A DNA stretch of 64,000 bases from positions 124,001-188,000 of the forward strand of contig NZ_JARXYJ010000003.1 of the NCBI RefSeq assembly GCF_029894425.1, in the 5' to 3' direction. Source of the DNA: Streptomyces sp. SAI-127 (GTDB taxonomy: Bacteria; Actinomycetota; Actinomycetes; Streptomycetales; Streptomycetaceae). A model generated the notes under the pieces. That model was not told where the DNA came from and searched no databases. It worked only from the letters and a program-made list of their open reading frames with translations. Below are positions 53,234 through 60,939 of this stretch, piece after piece (the first letter of the stretch is position 1; each line of letters starts with the position of its first letter). The position numbers were made by a program, and so were the translations under genes.

Positions 53234-53968
53234 CTAGCGTCCGGTGCCCTGCGCCCAGTGCGCCTCGAGGGCGGCGGCCACCTCCGCGGGCCGCTCCAGC
53301 ACCGTCCAGTGGTTGCAGTCGAGATGGAGGACGCGGGTGGCGCGCAGGGCGGCGCCGAGTTCATCGCCGAACTCGATCTGGCAGGCTGGGTCGCGCTCAC
53401 CCCAGAACACCAGCGCGGGTGCGGTGACGTTCGACAGGGCCGGTTCCCACTCCGTCCCCATGGTCACGGCGGACCGGTACAGCCGCAGAATGCTGTCCTT
53501 CATCGGGCCGTCGACGTGCCGGACCATCTCCTCCACCGGTTCGGCGGGCGCGTCGAAGCCGTTCACCAGGTCCTTCGCGAAGGCCTCAGGGTCCAGTTCG
53601 GCCATGAACCGCTCGCCGGCGACGGGGTCCTGCCAGGTCTCGGCCAGCGGGTGCCAGGTGTAGCGGGAACTGATGGGTCCGTTGCCACCGGCCCAGGTGC
53701 GGACCAGGTCGGGCCGGAGGGAGGCGACGCGGGCGGTGAGGATGCAGCCCCAGTCGTGACCGACCAGGTCCACGGGCTCGCCGACGCGCTCGAGGCGTTC
53801 GACGAGCCAGTCGACGTACTCCTCCTTGCTGGAGCCGAAGCCGGTGGGGCGGGGGGTGCCGAATCCGGGCAGGTCCCAGGCCTCGACGTCGGAGCGGGTC
53901 AGGTGACGGCGTACGCCGTTCCACGCGCGGTGGGTGTCGGGAACGCCGTGGATGAGGATGGCGGGCAT
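53234..53968 (-). CDS. alpha/beta hydrolase (haloalkane dehalogenase/epoxide hydrolase-like)
   Basis: A 244-residue hydrolase. The oxyanion motif HGVPDTHRAW, DLPGFGTPRPTGF and the nucleophile elbow GHDWG with Asp instead of Ser point to the epoxide hydrolase/haloalkane dehalogenase group, which forms an ester intermediate. The late DCNHWTVLERP supplies the His. Cytoplasmic. It lies between the FAD reductase and YceI genes, but no copy of the shared promoter precedes it. Confidence 0.85.
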   Translation of the reverse strand: MPAILIHGVPDTHRAWNGVRRHLTRSDVEAWDLPGFGTPRPTGFGSSKEEYVDWLVERLERVGEPVDLVGHDWGCILTARVASLRPDLVRTWAGGNGPISSRYTWHPLAETWQDPVAGERFMAELDPEAFAKDLVNGFDAPAEPVEEMVRHVDGPMKDSILRLYRSAVTMGTEWEPALSNVTAPALVFWGERDPACQIEFGDELGAALRATRVLHLDCNHWTVLERPAEVAAALEAHWAQGTGR

Positions 53969-54334
53969 GGTCGGTACATCCCTCGTGATAAGGGCCGCGG
54001 CCGGGATCCGGGGAGGCTGTGCGGCCGCGGCGGGCCGGGACGACGAGCATCATGTGCTGCGCCGGATGCACCCAGCATAGTGGCACACAGTGTCACGGGC
54101 GTATGCCGCTCAGCGCGGTGGGAGGGGACGGCAGGCGGAAATCCCGCGCGCGGGCATGTGTTACCGGTCCGGGACCCACCTCCCGTCACAGGTGGGGCGC
54201 CGGACCTCTCATATTCACCCCGATGCCCGACGCGGGCGATCTCGCGGTGCTGACCGTACGACGCGCGTAACGGCGACTCGTTGCCCCCTCGACACGCTGT
54301 GACACACAGAACGCCGTCCCGGCGGCGATCCCAG
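53969..54334. other. divergent control region between hydrolase and YceI
   Basis: Contains several GTCAC-like phrases (54087, 54185) and a TGTGACACACAG palindrome-like stretch near 54299, but only the site at 54335 has the full promoter spacing. No gene. Confidence 0.5.
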
Positions 54335-54361
54335 TGTCACAGGCGCGGGCCCTCCCCTGTC
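54335..54361 (+). promoter_or_regulatory. ECF promoter site 3 (YceI)
   Basis: TGTCAC, 17 bases, TGTC on the + strand, 119 bases before the YceI start. It is the only + strand site of the set. Confidence 0.55.
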
Positions 54362-54479
54362 TGTCCTTCTGCGAACCCTGCCGGGCCTCCTCGGCTGCGG
54401 TCCGCTCCACCACCGGCAGGCACACGGCGACGGCTCGCAACGACTGATCGTCGTGACCAGCGATCGCAAGGACCCACAT

Positions 54480-55052
54480 ATGTCGACCGTCGTCCCGTAC
54501 ACAGCGCTGACAGGTGTCTACACCATCGACCCGGCACACAGCACCATCGGCTTCTCCGTCCGGCACGCCATGATCGCGAACGTGCGCGGGCGCTTCGGCG
54601 CGTTCGAGGGGGTGGTCAAGCTGGACGGATACCAACTCAGCCGCTCCGAGGCCTACTTGAGCGTCCAGACCGGCAGTATCGACACCAGCAGCCCTGACCG
54701 GGACACCCATCTCGCGGGTCCGGACTTCCTCGACGCGGCCACCTATCCGTTGATGGTCTTCCGCTCCGCCAGCCTCGCCGACCGCGGAGACGGCCAGTTC
54801 CGTCTGATGGGCCACCTCAGGATCAAGGACGTCGAACTCCCTCTCCACATCCACCTCGCCTTCGGCGGGGCCACGCAGGACGAGAGCGGAGACCACCGTG
54901 TCGGCTTCTCCGGCACCGCCCTGGTGCGCCGCTCCGACTGGGGACTCGGCGGGAACACGAGCGACGAAACCGGCGGCGTCCTCATCAGCGACAAGGTCAG
55001 GCTCAACTTCGACATCTCCGCCGTCCGCCTCTCCCGCTCGTATGCCGCCTGA
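54480..55052 (+). CDS. YceI-family protein
   Basis: A 190-residue lipocalin-like YceI protein. TGVYTIDPAHSTIGFSVRHA, the VRGRFGAFEGVVKLD block, SPDRDTHLAGPDFLDAATYP and the LHLRIKDVELPLHIH-type beta strands are typical. YceI proteins bind isoprenoid or polar lipids; this one has no signal peptide, so it acts in the cytoplasm, as in many Streptomyces paralogues. ATG 54480 has AAGGAC nine bases upstream. It shares the ECF promoter and is followed by the ferritin-like gene. Confidence 0.9.
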   Translation: MSTVVPYTALTGVYTIDPAHSTIGFSVRHAMIANVRGRFGAFEGVVKLDGYQLSRSEAYLSVQTGSIDTSSPDRDTHLAGPDFLDAATYPLMVFRSASLADRGDGQFRLMGHLRIKDVELPLHIHLAFGGATQDESGDHRVGFSGTALVRRSDWGLGGNTSDETGGVLISDKVRLNFDISAVRLSRSYAA

Positions 55053-55173
55053 CCTACGCCGCGCCACAACAGCGACCGTCCCGCGCGGTCCCCGCCGGCA
55101 GCGACGCCGGTGACCACAGGTCGGTCCGCAACCGCGGCCGCACCGTACGCACGAAACCCAGGTGAGACCCCCC

Positions 55174-56235
55174 ATGAATCATCAAGACCCCACCGGCCAG
55201 ACCCGGTTCCGCTCGATCACGACGATGGAGGACCTGCGAGAGCACCTGCAGTGGGCCATCGAGCTGGAACACGCCACGCTGCCGCCCTACCTCACAGCCC
55301 TCTACTCCCTCGACCCCGAGCGGAACGCCCACGCCGTCGAAGTGGTCAGCAGCGTGTTCGTCGAGGAGATGATCCACCTCGCGCTGGTGGCGAATCTCCT
55401 GAACGCGGTCGGCGGTCAACCTCGCGTCGACACCCCGCAAATACTGTCGCCGCATCCGCGGCCCATGCCGCACGCCGACCCCTCCATGCAGCTGTCCCTG
55501 CTGCCGTTCGGTCAGGAGGCGGTCACCATGTTCCTCCGCCTCGAACAACCCGCCCACCCGGGCGACCCGGCCGAGGGAGACGCCTACATGACGATCGGCC
55601 AGTTCTACGACGCGATCGAGAAGGGCCTGCGACACCTGTGCGCCCAGCTCGGCGAGGAACAGGTCTTCACCGGTGATCCCGCCCGCCAGGTGGCCGCAGG
55701 ACCGTTCGGGCACACCGGCGGGCGGCTGGGCCCGGTCACCGATCTCGCCTCGGCGCTCTCCGCCCTGGAGGAGATCGTGGAGCAGGGCGAGGGCGCGGCC
55801 CGCGTCGACGTGTGGGACAGGGACATGGACATGTTTCACCCGCAGACCAAGGCGGTCTCGCACTACTACCGCTTCCAGGAGCTGGCACAGGGCCGGCGCT
55901 ACCAGCCGGGGGACACACCGGAGACAGGGCCCACCGGCGAGACGCTCACCGTCGACCGCGCCGGGGTGCGCCCGATGCGGCCCAACCCGCGGCTGGAGGA
56001 CCATCCGGAGGGCAGTGCGATCCGCACGGCGCAGGAGGCGTTCAACATCGCGTACGGCAAGCTGTTGCAGCTCCTGGAGCAGGCGTTCAACGGCAATCCC
56101 GCGATGCTCGGGGTGTCGGTGGGCACGATGTACGCGCTCAAGGGGCAGGCACAGAGCCTGATGTCGATGCCCGACGGCGAGGGCCTGACCGCGGGCCCGA
56201 CCTTCGACTACGTCGCTCCGGAAGACCGCGGCTGA
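55174..56235 (+). CDS. ferritin-like domain protein (VioB/RebD-type N-terminal fold)
   Basis: A 353-residue protein. The N-terminal four-helix part has the metal-site pattern EHLQWAIELEHATLPPYLTA and SSVFVEEMIHLALVANLLNA, the ferritin-like domain of PF12902, also found in iminophenylpyruvate-dimer synthases. The C-terminal half (residues 210-340) includes FHPQTKAVSHYYRFQELAQG and LLQLLEQAFNGNPAMLGVSV. A di-iron or haem-linked oxidative role is plausible, but no substrate is known. It lies 121 bases after YceI with no separate promoter seen, so the two probably form one transcript ending at the hairpin at 56254. Confidence 0.82.
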   Translation: MNHQDPTGQTRFRSITTMEDLREHLQWAIELEHATLPPYLTALYSLDPERNAHAVEVVSSVFVEEMIHLALVANLLNAVGGQPRVDTPQILSPHPRPMPHADPSMQLSLLPFGQEAVTMFLRLEQPAHPGDPAEGDAYMTIGQFYDAIEKGLRHLCAQLGEEQVFTGDPARQVAAGPFGHTGGRLGPVTDLASALSALEEIVEQGEGAARVDVWDRDMDMFHPQTKAVSHYYRFQELAQGRRYQPGDTPETGPTGETLTVDRAGVRPMRPNPRLEDHPEGSAIRTAQEAFNIAYGKLLQLLEQAFNGNPAMLGVSVGTMYALKGQAQSLMSMPDGEGLTAGPTFDYVAPEDRG

Positions 56236-56253
56236 CCCCCCCCGCACACATGG

Positions 56254-56284
56254 TGGCCCCCTGGACCGACGGTCCAGGGGGCCA
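56254..56284 (+). terminator. 14-bp perfect stem terminator
   Basis: TGGCCCCCTGGACC and GGTCCAGGGGGCCA pair perfectly around GAC, 19 bases after the ferritin-like stop. It also suits the convergent hydrolase gene. Confidence 0.85.
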
Positions 56285-56296
56285 CGACGTTTGATG

Positions 56297-56335
56297 CGGG
56301 TCAGGGGGCGAAGCGTGCCTGCACCCCCTGACCCG
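56297..56335 (-). terminator. 12-bp stem hairpin, second of a pair
   Basis: CGGGTCAGGGGG pairs with CCCCCTGACCCG around a 15-base loop, 14 bases after the convergent hydrolase stop at 56349. With the hairpin at 56254 it insulates the two convergent transcripts. Confidence 0.75.
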
Positions 56336-56348
56336 CGGCACCGGTGGG

Positions 56349-57197
56349 TCAGCGCACGGTCCGAGCGGCTGCCTCAATCACCCCGGCGACGTCGGCGGGG
56401 TGGGAGACGCTCACGGCGTGCGATGCCCGTACGCGCGTGATGTGGGCGTGTGCGCGCTCTGCCATGAAGATCTGGGCCTGCGCCGGTATGTTGCGGTCCT
56501 GGGTGGCGACCACGGCCCAGGACGGGATGTTCTTCCAGCCGGACTCGGAGGCGTCGTCCGCCAAGGCAGCGTTGGTGATCGGGCGCTGTGTGACGGACAT
56601 GAGGTCCGTGGTGTTGCGGGGGACGTCAGCGGCGAACTGCTGGTGGAACTTGCTCGGTTCGATCGTCAGGTCCGCGTCGCGGGAGCCGTCCGGCAGGGTG
56701 ACCGGCACGGAGTGCAGGGCATCGCCGAGGGTGCTGCCGGGGAACTTGCCCGACAACTCGACGGCGCTCTCTCCCTCTTCGGGGAGGAAGGCGGCGACGA
56801 ACACCAGGGCCTTGACGTTGTCGGCGTCGTGGGCGGCGTTGCTGATCACCGATCCGCCGTAGGAGTGTCCGGCCAGGACCACCGGGCCCTCGATGCCGGC
56901 CAGGACCTCTTTGAGGTAGGAGGCGTCGTTGTTCAGCCCGCGCAGGGGGTTGGCCGCGGCGACGACGGGATAGCCCTCGTGCCTCAGCCTCCTGATGACG
57001 CCGTTCCAGCTGGTGGAATCGGCGAACGCGCCGTGCACGAGCACCACCGTGGGCTTCTTCTCGCTGTCCGGTGCGGACGTGGTTCTGTCCGCGTGGGCGG
57101 GGGCGACTGCCGTGGCGATGAGGGCGGTGGCGACGGAGGCGGTGGCCAGGAGGGAGAGGGGGGTGCGGACCCGCTGGTAGGTGGAACTGCGGTTCAT
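56349..57197 (-). CDS. secreted alpha/beta hydrolase
   Basis: A 282-residue exported hydrolase. ATG 57197 opens an arginine-containing start, a hydrophobic core (LLATASVATALIATAVAPAH) and an AHA cleavage site near residue 36. The mature part has VVLVHGAFADSTSWNGVIRR, LAGHSYGGSVI with the nucleophile Ser, and a late HAVSVSHPADVA His. It is related to EstC/salicylate-esterase-like proteins. AAAGGG precedes the start, and the shared ECF promoter lies 41 bases upstream in the gap after the qcrB stop. Confidence 0.87.
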   Translation of the reverse strand: MNRSSTYQRVRTPLSLLATASVATALIATAVAPAHADRTTSAPDSEKKPTVVLVHGAFADSTSWNGVIRRLRHEGYPVVAAANPLRGLNNDASYLKEVLAGIEGPVVLAGHSYGGSVISNAAHDADNVKALVFVAAFLPEEGESAVELSGKFPGSTLGDALHSVPVTLPDGSRDADLTIEPSKFHQQFAADVPRNTTDLMSVTQRPITNAALADDASESGWKNIPSWAVVATQDRNIPAQAQIFMAERAHAHITRVRASHAVSVSHPADVAGVIEAAARTVR

Positions 57198-57237
57198 GGG
57201 AGGCCCTTTCGGGAAACGGTGTGCTGTCACCTTCAAG

Positions 57238-57264
57238 GACCGGGCGCGTGTCGCAAGCGTGACA
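57238..57264 (-). promoter_or_regulatory. ECF promoter site 4 (secreted hydrolase)
   Basis: TGTCAC, 17 bases, GGTC on the minus strand, 41 bases before the start. It fits into the short gap after qcrB. Confidence 0.65.
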
Positions 57265-57275
57265 CTTTGTATCTT

Positions 57276-58907
57276 CTAGTACTTTTTGCTGGTGGAGTGA
57301 TGTTCGCCGGTGATTCCCCTGTACTCCTGGACGGTGGGCTTGAGGATCTGTGTCCCCTCGCCGTAAAAGCCGCGGCTGAGCCGCGCCCGCAGCCGTCGCG
57401 CCCTGCCGCTCGCGTGGCCGTCTCCGTCGCGTTGTCCCGGGTCGAGGGGCCGGTACTGCTCGTGTGCCGTGAGGGCGTGGAGTTCGTAGGGGTCGAGGGG
57501 CTGGTGCACCTCTACGTACTCGCCGTGCGGCAGGCGCTTGATGATGCCTGTCTCGCGGCCGTGCAGGACCTTGTCGCGATCGCGTCGTTGCAGACCCAGG
57601 GCGATGCGCTGGGTCACGAGGAAGAGGACGACCGGTACGACGAACAAGGCAATGCGGACCGTCCAGGTGACCGTGTTGACCGACATGTGGAAGGTCACGG
57701 CGATGATGTCGTTCGCGGCTCCGAGCAGTGCCACCAGGTAGACGCCGAGCCATGCCACGCCGAACGCCGTGCGCACGGGCCGGTTGCGTGGGCGTTCCAG
57801 CAGGTGGTGTTCGCGGTCGTCGTCGGTGACCCACGCCTCGATGAACGGGTAGGCGCCCATGACGAGGAAGAACCCGAGGCCGGCGAGAAGAGGGATCAGA
57901 TTGTCCAATGCCAGGGTGTGGCCCCAGAAGTTCACCTCCCACCCGGGCATGACACGCAGCAGCCCGTCTGCGATGCCCATGTACCAGTCGGGCTGGGATC
58001 CCGCGGAGACCTGATCGGCGCGATAGGGGCCGAACTCCCAGACGGGGTTGATCTGCGCGATCGCGGCGATGGTGAAGACGACCCCGGCGACCATGCAGAA
58101 ATAGCCACCCGCCTTGACCATGTACACCTGCATCGGCAGGCCGACCACGTTTCGCTCCGTACGGCCGGGCCCCGGGTACTGGGTGTGTCGGTACCGGTGC
58201 CCGAGGAAGGCGTGGAAGGCGACGAGCGCCAGCATCAGCGCCGGAATGACCAGGACGTGGATCACGTGGAAGCGGGGCACAAGGTCGTGTCCGGGGAACT
58301 CGCCGCCGAACAGGAACATCGACAGGTAGGTGCCCACGATCGGTACCGACAGAAGTGTTCCGTTCACCACGGCGAGCCCGGTTCCCGACAGGAGGTCGCC
58401 AGGGAGGTCGTAGCCGGTCAGACCACCGAACATGCCGAGGACGAGCAGGGCGAAACCGGCCACCCAGTTCAGCTCGCGCGGCTTGCGGAAGGCGCCGGTG
58501 AAGAATACGCGCATCAGGTGGGCCAGCAGGGCGGCGACGAAGATCAGTGCCGCCCAGTGGTGGGCCTGACGGATGAGCAGGCCGCCGCGTACGTCGAAGG
58601 AGATGTGCATCGTTGAGTCGAACGCCTCGGACACCAACTGGCCACGCAGCGGTGCGTAACTGCCGTCGTAGACGACCTCGTTCGACGACGGGTGGAAGTA
58701 GAACGTCAGATACACGCCGGTGATGAGGAGGACGACGAAGCTATGGAGACAGATCTCGCCCAGCAGGAACGACCAGTGCTCCGGACGGGCCCTGCGTGTG
58801 CCGGTCGTGCTCGTAGGCCCGATGCCCATCCGTGTTCTCGCCCAGTCGGCGATTTTGTCACCGCTGCGGCTGCCCGCCGTGGTGACCGGTTCGATTGCGT
58901 CGCTCAT
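57276..58907 (-). CDS. qcrB: orphan cytochrome b subunit (QcrB paralogue)
   Basis: A 543-residue cytochrome b of the actinobacterial bc1 complex type with about eight hydrophobic helices. Haem ligands are in place: RQAHHWAALIFVAALLAHLM (His116 or 117, and His130) and PRFHVIHVLVIPALMLALVA with FHAFLGH (His217 and His232, 15 apart as in actinobacteria). In the normal respiratory chain QcrB works with QcrA and QcrC; neither is here, so this is a separate, stress-induced copy that may replace the housekeeping subunit. The shared ECF promoter lies 113 bases upstream. Confidence 0.9.
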   Translation of the reverse strand: MSDAIEPVTTAGSRSGDKIADWARTRMGIGPTSTTGTRRARPEHWSFLLGEICLHSFVVLLITGVYLTFYFHPSSNEVVYDGSYAPLRGQLVSEAFDSTMHISFDVRGGLLIRQAHHWAALIFVAALLAHLMRVFFTGAFRKPRELNWVAGFALLVLGMFGGLTGYDLPGDLLSGTGLAVVNGTLLSVPIVGTYLSMFLFGGEFPGHDLVPRFHVIHVLVIPALMLALVAFHAFLGHRYRHTQYPGPGRTERNVVGLPMQVYMVKAGGYFCMVAGVVFTIAAIAQINPVWEFGPYRADQVSAGSQPDWYMGIADGLLRVMPGWEVNFWGHTLALDNLIPLLAGLGFFLVMGAYPFIEAWVTDDDREHHLLERPRNRPVRTAFGVAWLGVYLVALLGAANDIIAVTFHMSVNTVTWTVRIALFVVPVVLFLVTQRIALGLQRRDRDKVLHGRETGIIKRLPHGEYVEVHQPLDPYELHALTAHEQYRPLDPGQRDGDGHASGRARRLRARLSRGFYGEGTQILKPTVQEYRGITGEHHSTSKKY

Positions 58908-59019
58908 GTCATTACCACCATCAACACGTCACCGGGAGCGCCTTGCGGCCGGGCCTGCGCAACGAAACGGTGCATGGCGACGAGTTGCCGCGCCGGGTTT
59001 CGTTGCCCTCATCAGAAGG

Positions 59020-59046
59020 GACCGAGAAAGTGGTGAAGTTGTGACA
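59020..59046 (-). promoter_or_regulatory. ECF promoter site 5 (qcrB)
   Basis: TGTCAC, 17 bases, GGTC on the minus strand, in the gap between the WhiB-like stop and the qcrB start. Confidence 0.65.
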
Positions 59047-59082
59047 TGGCCGTAAGACAGGATCATGCCGGGATTGTCCGGG

Positions 59083-59349
59083 TCAGGACGCCTTCGCAAC
59101 TATCCGCTCGACGTCCTTACGCGCCGAGCCTCGTCGCGTCGCGCGGCGCTCGCTCTCCGTCGTGCCGCCCCAGATGCCCTCGACCTGCCCGACGTCCAGC
59201 GCCCACTGCAGACACCACTCCCGCACGGGGCACCGGGCGCACACGGCCTTCGCCTCGTCGATTTGGACCAGCGTCAGACCCGCGGTGCCGATGGGGAAGA
59301 ACAGGTCGGGGTCGACCTCCCGGCAGGCCGCTCTCTCGCGCCAACTCAT
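59083..59349 (-). CDS. WhiB-like iron-sulfur transcription factor
   Basis: An 88-residue Wbl protein. The four cluster-binding cysteines are present (Cys9, Cys37, Cys40, Cys46 in AVCARCPVREWCL), followed by the beta-turn GIWGG and a basic DNA-binding tail (RRATRRGSARK). Wbl proteins hold an O2- and NO-sensitive 4Fe-4S cluster and bind the principal sigma factor. The shared ECF promoter lies 43 bases upstream, so it may be a second-tier regulator of the local response. Confidence 0.92.
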   Translation of the reverse strand: MSWRERAACREVDPDLFFPIGTAGLTLVQIDEAKAVCARCPVREWCLQWALDVGQVEGIWGGTTESERRATRRGSARKDVERIVAKAS

Positions 59350-59391
59350 GGCAGCGTCTCCTTACTCGTCGCGGATGCCTCTCATGTATCT

Positions 59392-59418
59392 GACCGTCCG
59401 AAGGGAGTTCCTGTGACA
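59392..59418 (-). promoter_or_regulatory. ECF promoter site 6 (WhiB-like)
   Basis: TGTCAC, 17 bases, GGTC on the minus strand, 43 bases before the start. Confidence 0.65.
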
Positions 59419-59510
59419 TTCCATGGCGGAGAGCAACGGTGTGAAATACAGTGTGACAACAGACACAATGTCTTGAGCGGGGCTCCGGGCCGTCGCACCA
59501 TCTGTGAGTT

Positions 59511-60437
59511 GTGAACGCCACACAGGGCCCGAGGCCCCTACCCAGCCCAGCCGTCGATCCCCGGGACCCCCTCTCCCCGGGCACCCACACCCTCGTCGTC
59601 CAGCACGGCACGGCCGCCGTTGACCAGCGCTACCACGTCGCCGGAACCGGCCCGGTGTGCGTCGCCCACTCCGGAGGGCCGGGCATCGGCTGGGAATACC
59701 TGCGCATGCCCGAGCTGGAGCGCAGCATGACCGTCGTCTACCTCGAGCCGGTCGGCACGGGCGAGTCCGGCCGGTTGGCCGACCCACGCGACTACACCCT
59801 CGCCACCTACACCCACTTCCTGCACGCGGTGGTCGAGCAGCTGGGCCTCGCCGAGGTGGCCCTGCTGGGCCACTCCCACGGCGGCTTCGTCGCGCAGCGC
59901 TACGCCCTCGACCACCCCGAGCGCCTGGCGTCCGTCGTCCTGTACGACACCTCACCGATGACGGGAGAGGAGTTCTGGGCGGCCGCCGTGGCCAACATGG
60001 AGAGCTTCGTCCAGCGGCACGCCGACGAGCGGCCGGAAGTGGCCACCTACGTCGCGGGTCTCACCACGCGACTCGACCGGTCCGACGACGAGGGCGCCAC
60101 GAAGGTGCTGCGCACCATCTCGCCCGCCTATTTCCACGACTACTGGGGCCGCGAGGAGGAGTTCGCCGCGGGGCGGGCAGCTCTGCGGATGTTCGCGGCA
60201 CCGGCCTGGGGGGTGGAGCCCCCGTTCGACGTCCGCGAGGAACTGCCCCGGCTCACCGTCCCGACCCTGGTCCTGGTCGGCGGGGACGACTTCATCTGCG
60301 GGCCGCGCTGGGCGCACATGATGCACCAGCTCCTTCCCGACGCCAGGCTGGTGATCCTGCAGGAGACCGGCCATCTCGGGCACATAGAGCGTCCCGAGAG
60401 GTTCACGGCGGCCGTGCGCGACTTCCTCAGCGGATGA
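59511..60437 (+). CDS. alpha/beta hydrolase (proline iminopeptidase-like)
   Basis: A 308-residue hydrolase. VAHSGGPGIGWEYLRMPELE is the HGGPG-type oxyanion region of proline iminopeptidases, LEPVGTGESGR the next loop, LLGHSHGGFVAQRYALDHPE the nucleophile elbow, and QETGHLGHIERPE supplies the His. Acts in the cytoplasm on peptides, amides or esters. GTG 59511 is the likely start. No shared ECF promoter precedes it. Its last 11 bases overlap the end of the convergent MarR gene. Confidence 0.82.
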   Translation: MNATQGPRPLPSPAVDPRDPLSPGTHTLVVQHGTAAVDQRYHVAGTGPVCVAHSGGPGIGWEYLRMPELERSMTVVYLEPVGTGESGRLADPRDYTLATYTHFLHAVVEQLGLAEVALLGHSHGGFVAQRYALDHPERLASVVLYDTSPMTGEEFWAAAVANMESFVQRHADERPEVATYVAGLTTRLDRSDDEGATKVLRTISPAYFHDYWGREEEFAAGRAALRMFAAPAWGVEPPFDVREELPRLTVPTLVLVGGDDFICGPRWAHMMHQLLPDARLVILQETGHLGHIERPERFTAAVRDFLSG

Positions 60438-60939
60438 CCGTGCGGGCGTCACTCTCGCCGATGAGGAAATGCCACAGGAGGGGATCCGCGTCCTGGGAGC
60501 CGAGATCGCGGACCGCGTCCCGGACGACCTGTTCGTAGCGGGACCCGGTACGGCGCAGCGCGGCGTGCCCCGCCGGGGTCAGCAGCACCTGCACGCCGCG
60601 CCGGTCGTGGTCGACGGCGCTCGAGATGATCAGGCCCTGTCGGCGCAGGCGTCCCATCAGCCTGCTCGTGGCGGACTGGCTCAGGCCGAGCCCGTGGGCT
60701 ACATCTCCGAGCCGCATGGGTTCGGCGCCGGCGGAGGTCCTTCCCACGTAGCGCAGGGCCTGTACTTCACTCAACCCGAACCCGGTCTCCTCGCGCAGCC
60801 GCCGCTCCACCGTCCCCTGGACCCGGCGGTGGAGGCGATCGAGGGCGTCCCACCGGTCGGTCGCGCAGGACTGCGTGCGGTCGTCGGCAGGGTCGGTGCG
60901 CACCTCGCGCACCACGTCCCCGTGCGACGTGCCGGTCAT
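60427..60939 (-). CDS. MarR-family regulator
   Basis: A 170-residue MarR protein with the winged helix MRLGDVAHGLGLSQSATSRL, MGRLRRQGLIISSAVDHDRR and GVQVLLTPAGHAALRR. MarR proteins repress genes until a phenolic ligand or oxidation releases them. Its start overlaps the stop of the upstream ECF sigma gene (ATGA), so the two are translationally coupled and probably share a signal. Confidence 0.9.
   Translation of the reverse strand: MTGTSHGDVVREVRTDPADDRTQSCATDRWDALDRLHRRVQGTVERRLREETGFGLSEVQALRYVGRTSAGAEPMRLGDVAHGLGLSQSATSRLMGRLRRQGLIISSAVDHDRRGVQVLLTPAGHAALRRTGSRYEQVVRDAVRDLGSQDADPLLWHFLIGESDARTVIR

Noticed and set aside
54285..54315. TGTGACACACAG near 54299 as another ECF promoter
   Set aside because: On the minus strand GTCAC is followed after 17 bases by ACGA rather than NGTC, and no gene start lies at suitable distance.
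56400..58616. A 738-codon + strand frame across the secreted hydrolase and qcrB
   Set aside because: It is antisense to two clear genes, and its composition (Val/Gly/Asp/Glu-rich) reflects the complement of their codons.
59430..59480. A minus-strand TGTCAC near 59450 as a second WhiB-like promoter
   Set aside because: Seventeen bases on, the sequence is TGCT, not NGTC; the better site is at 59392.
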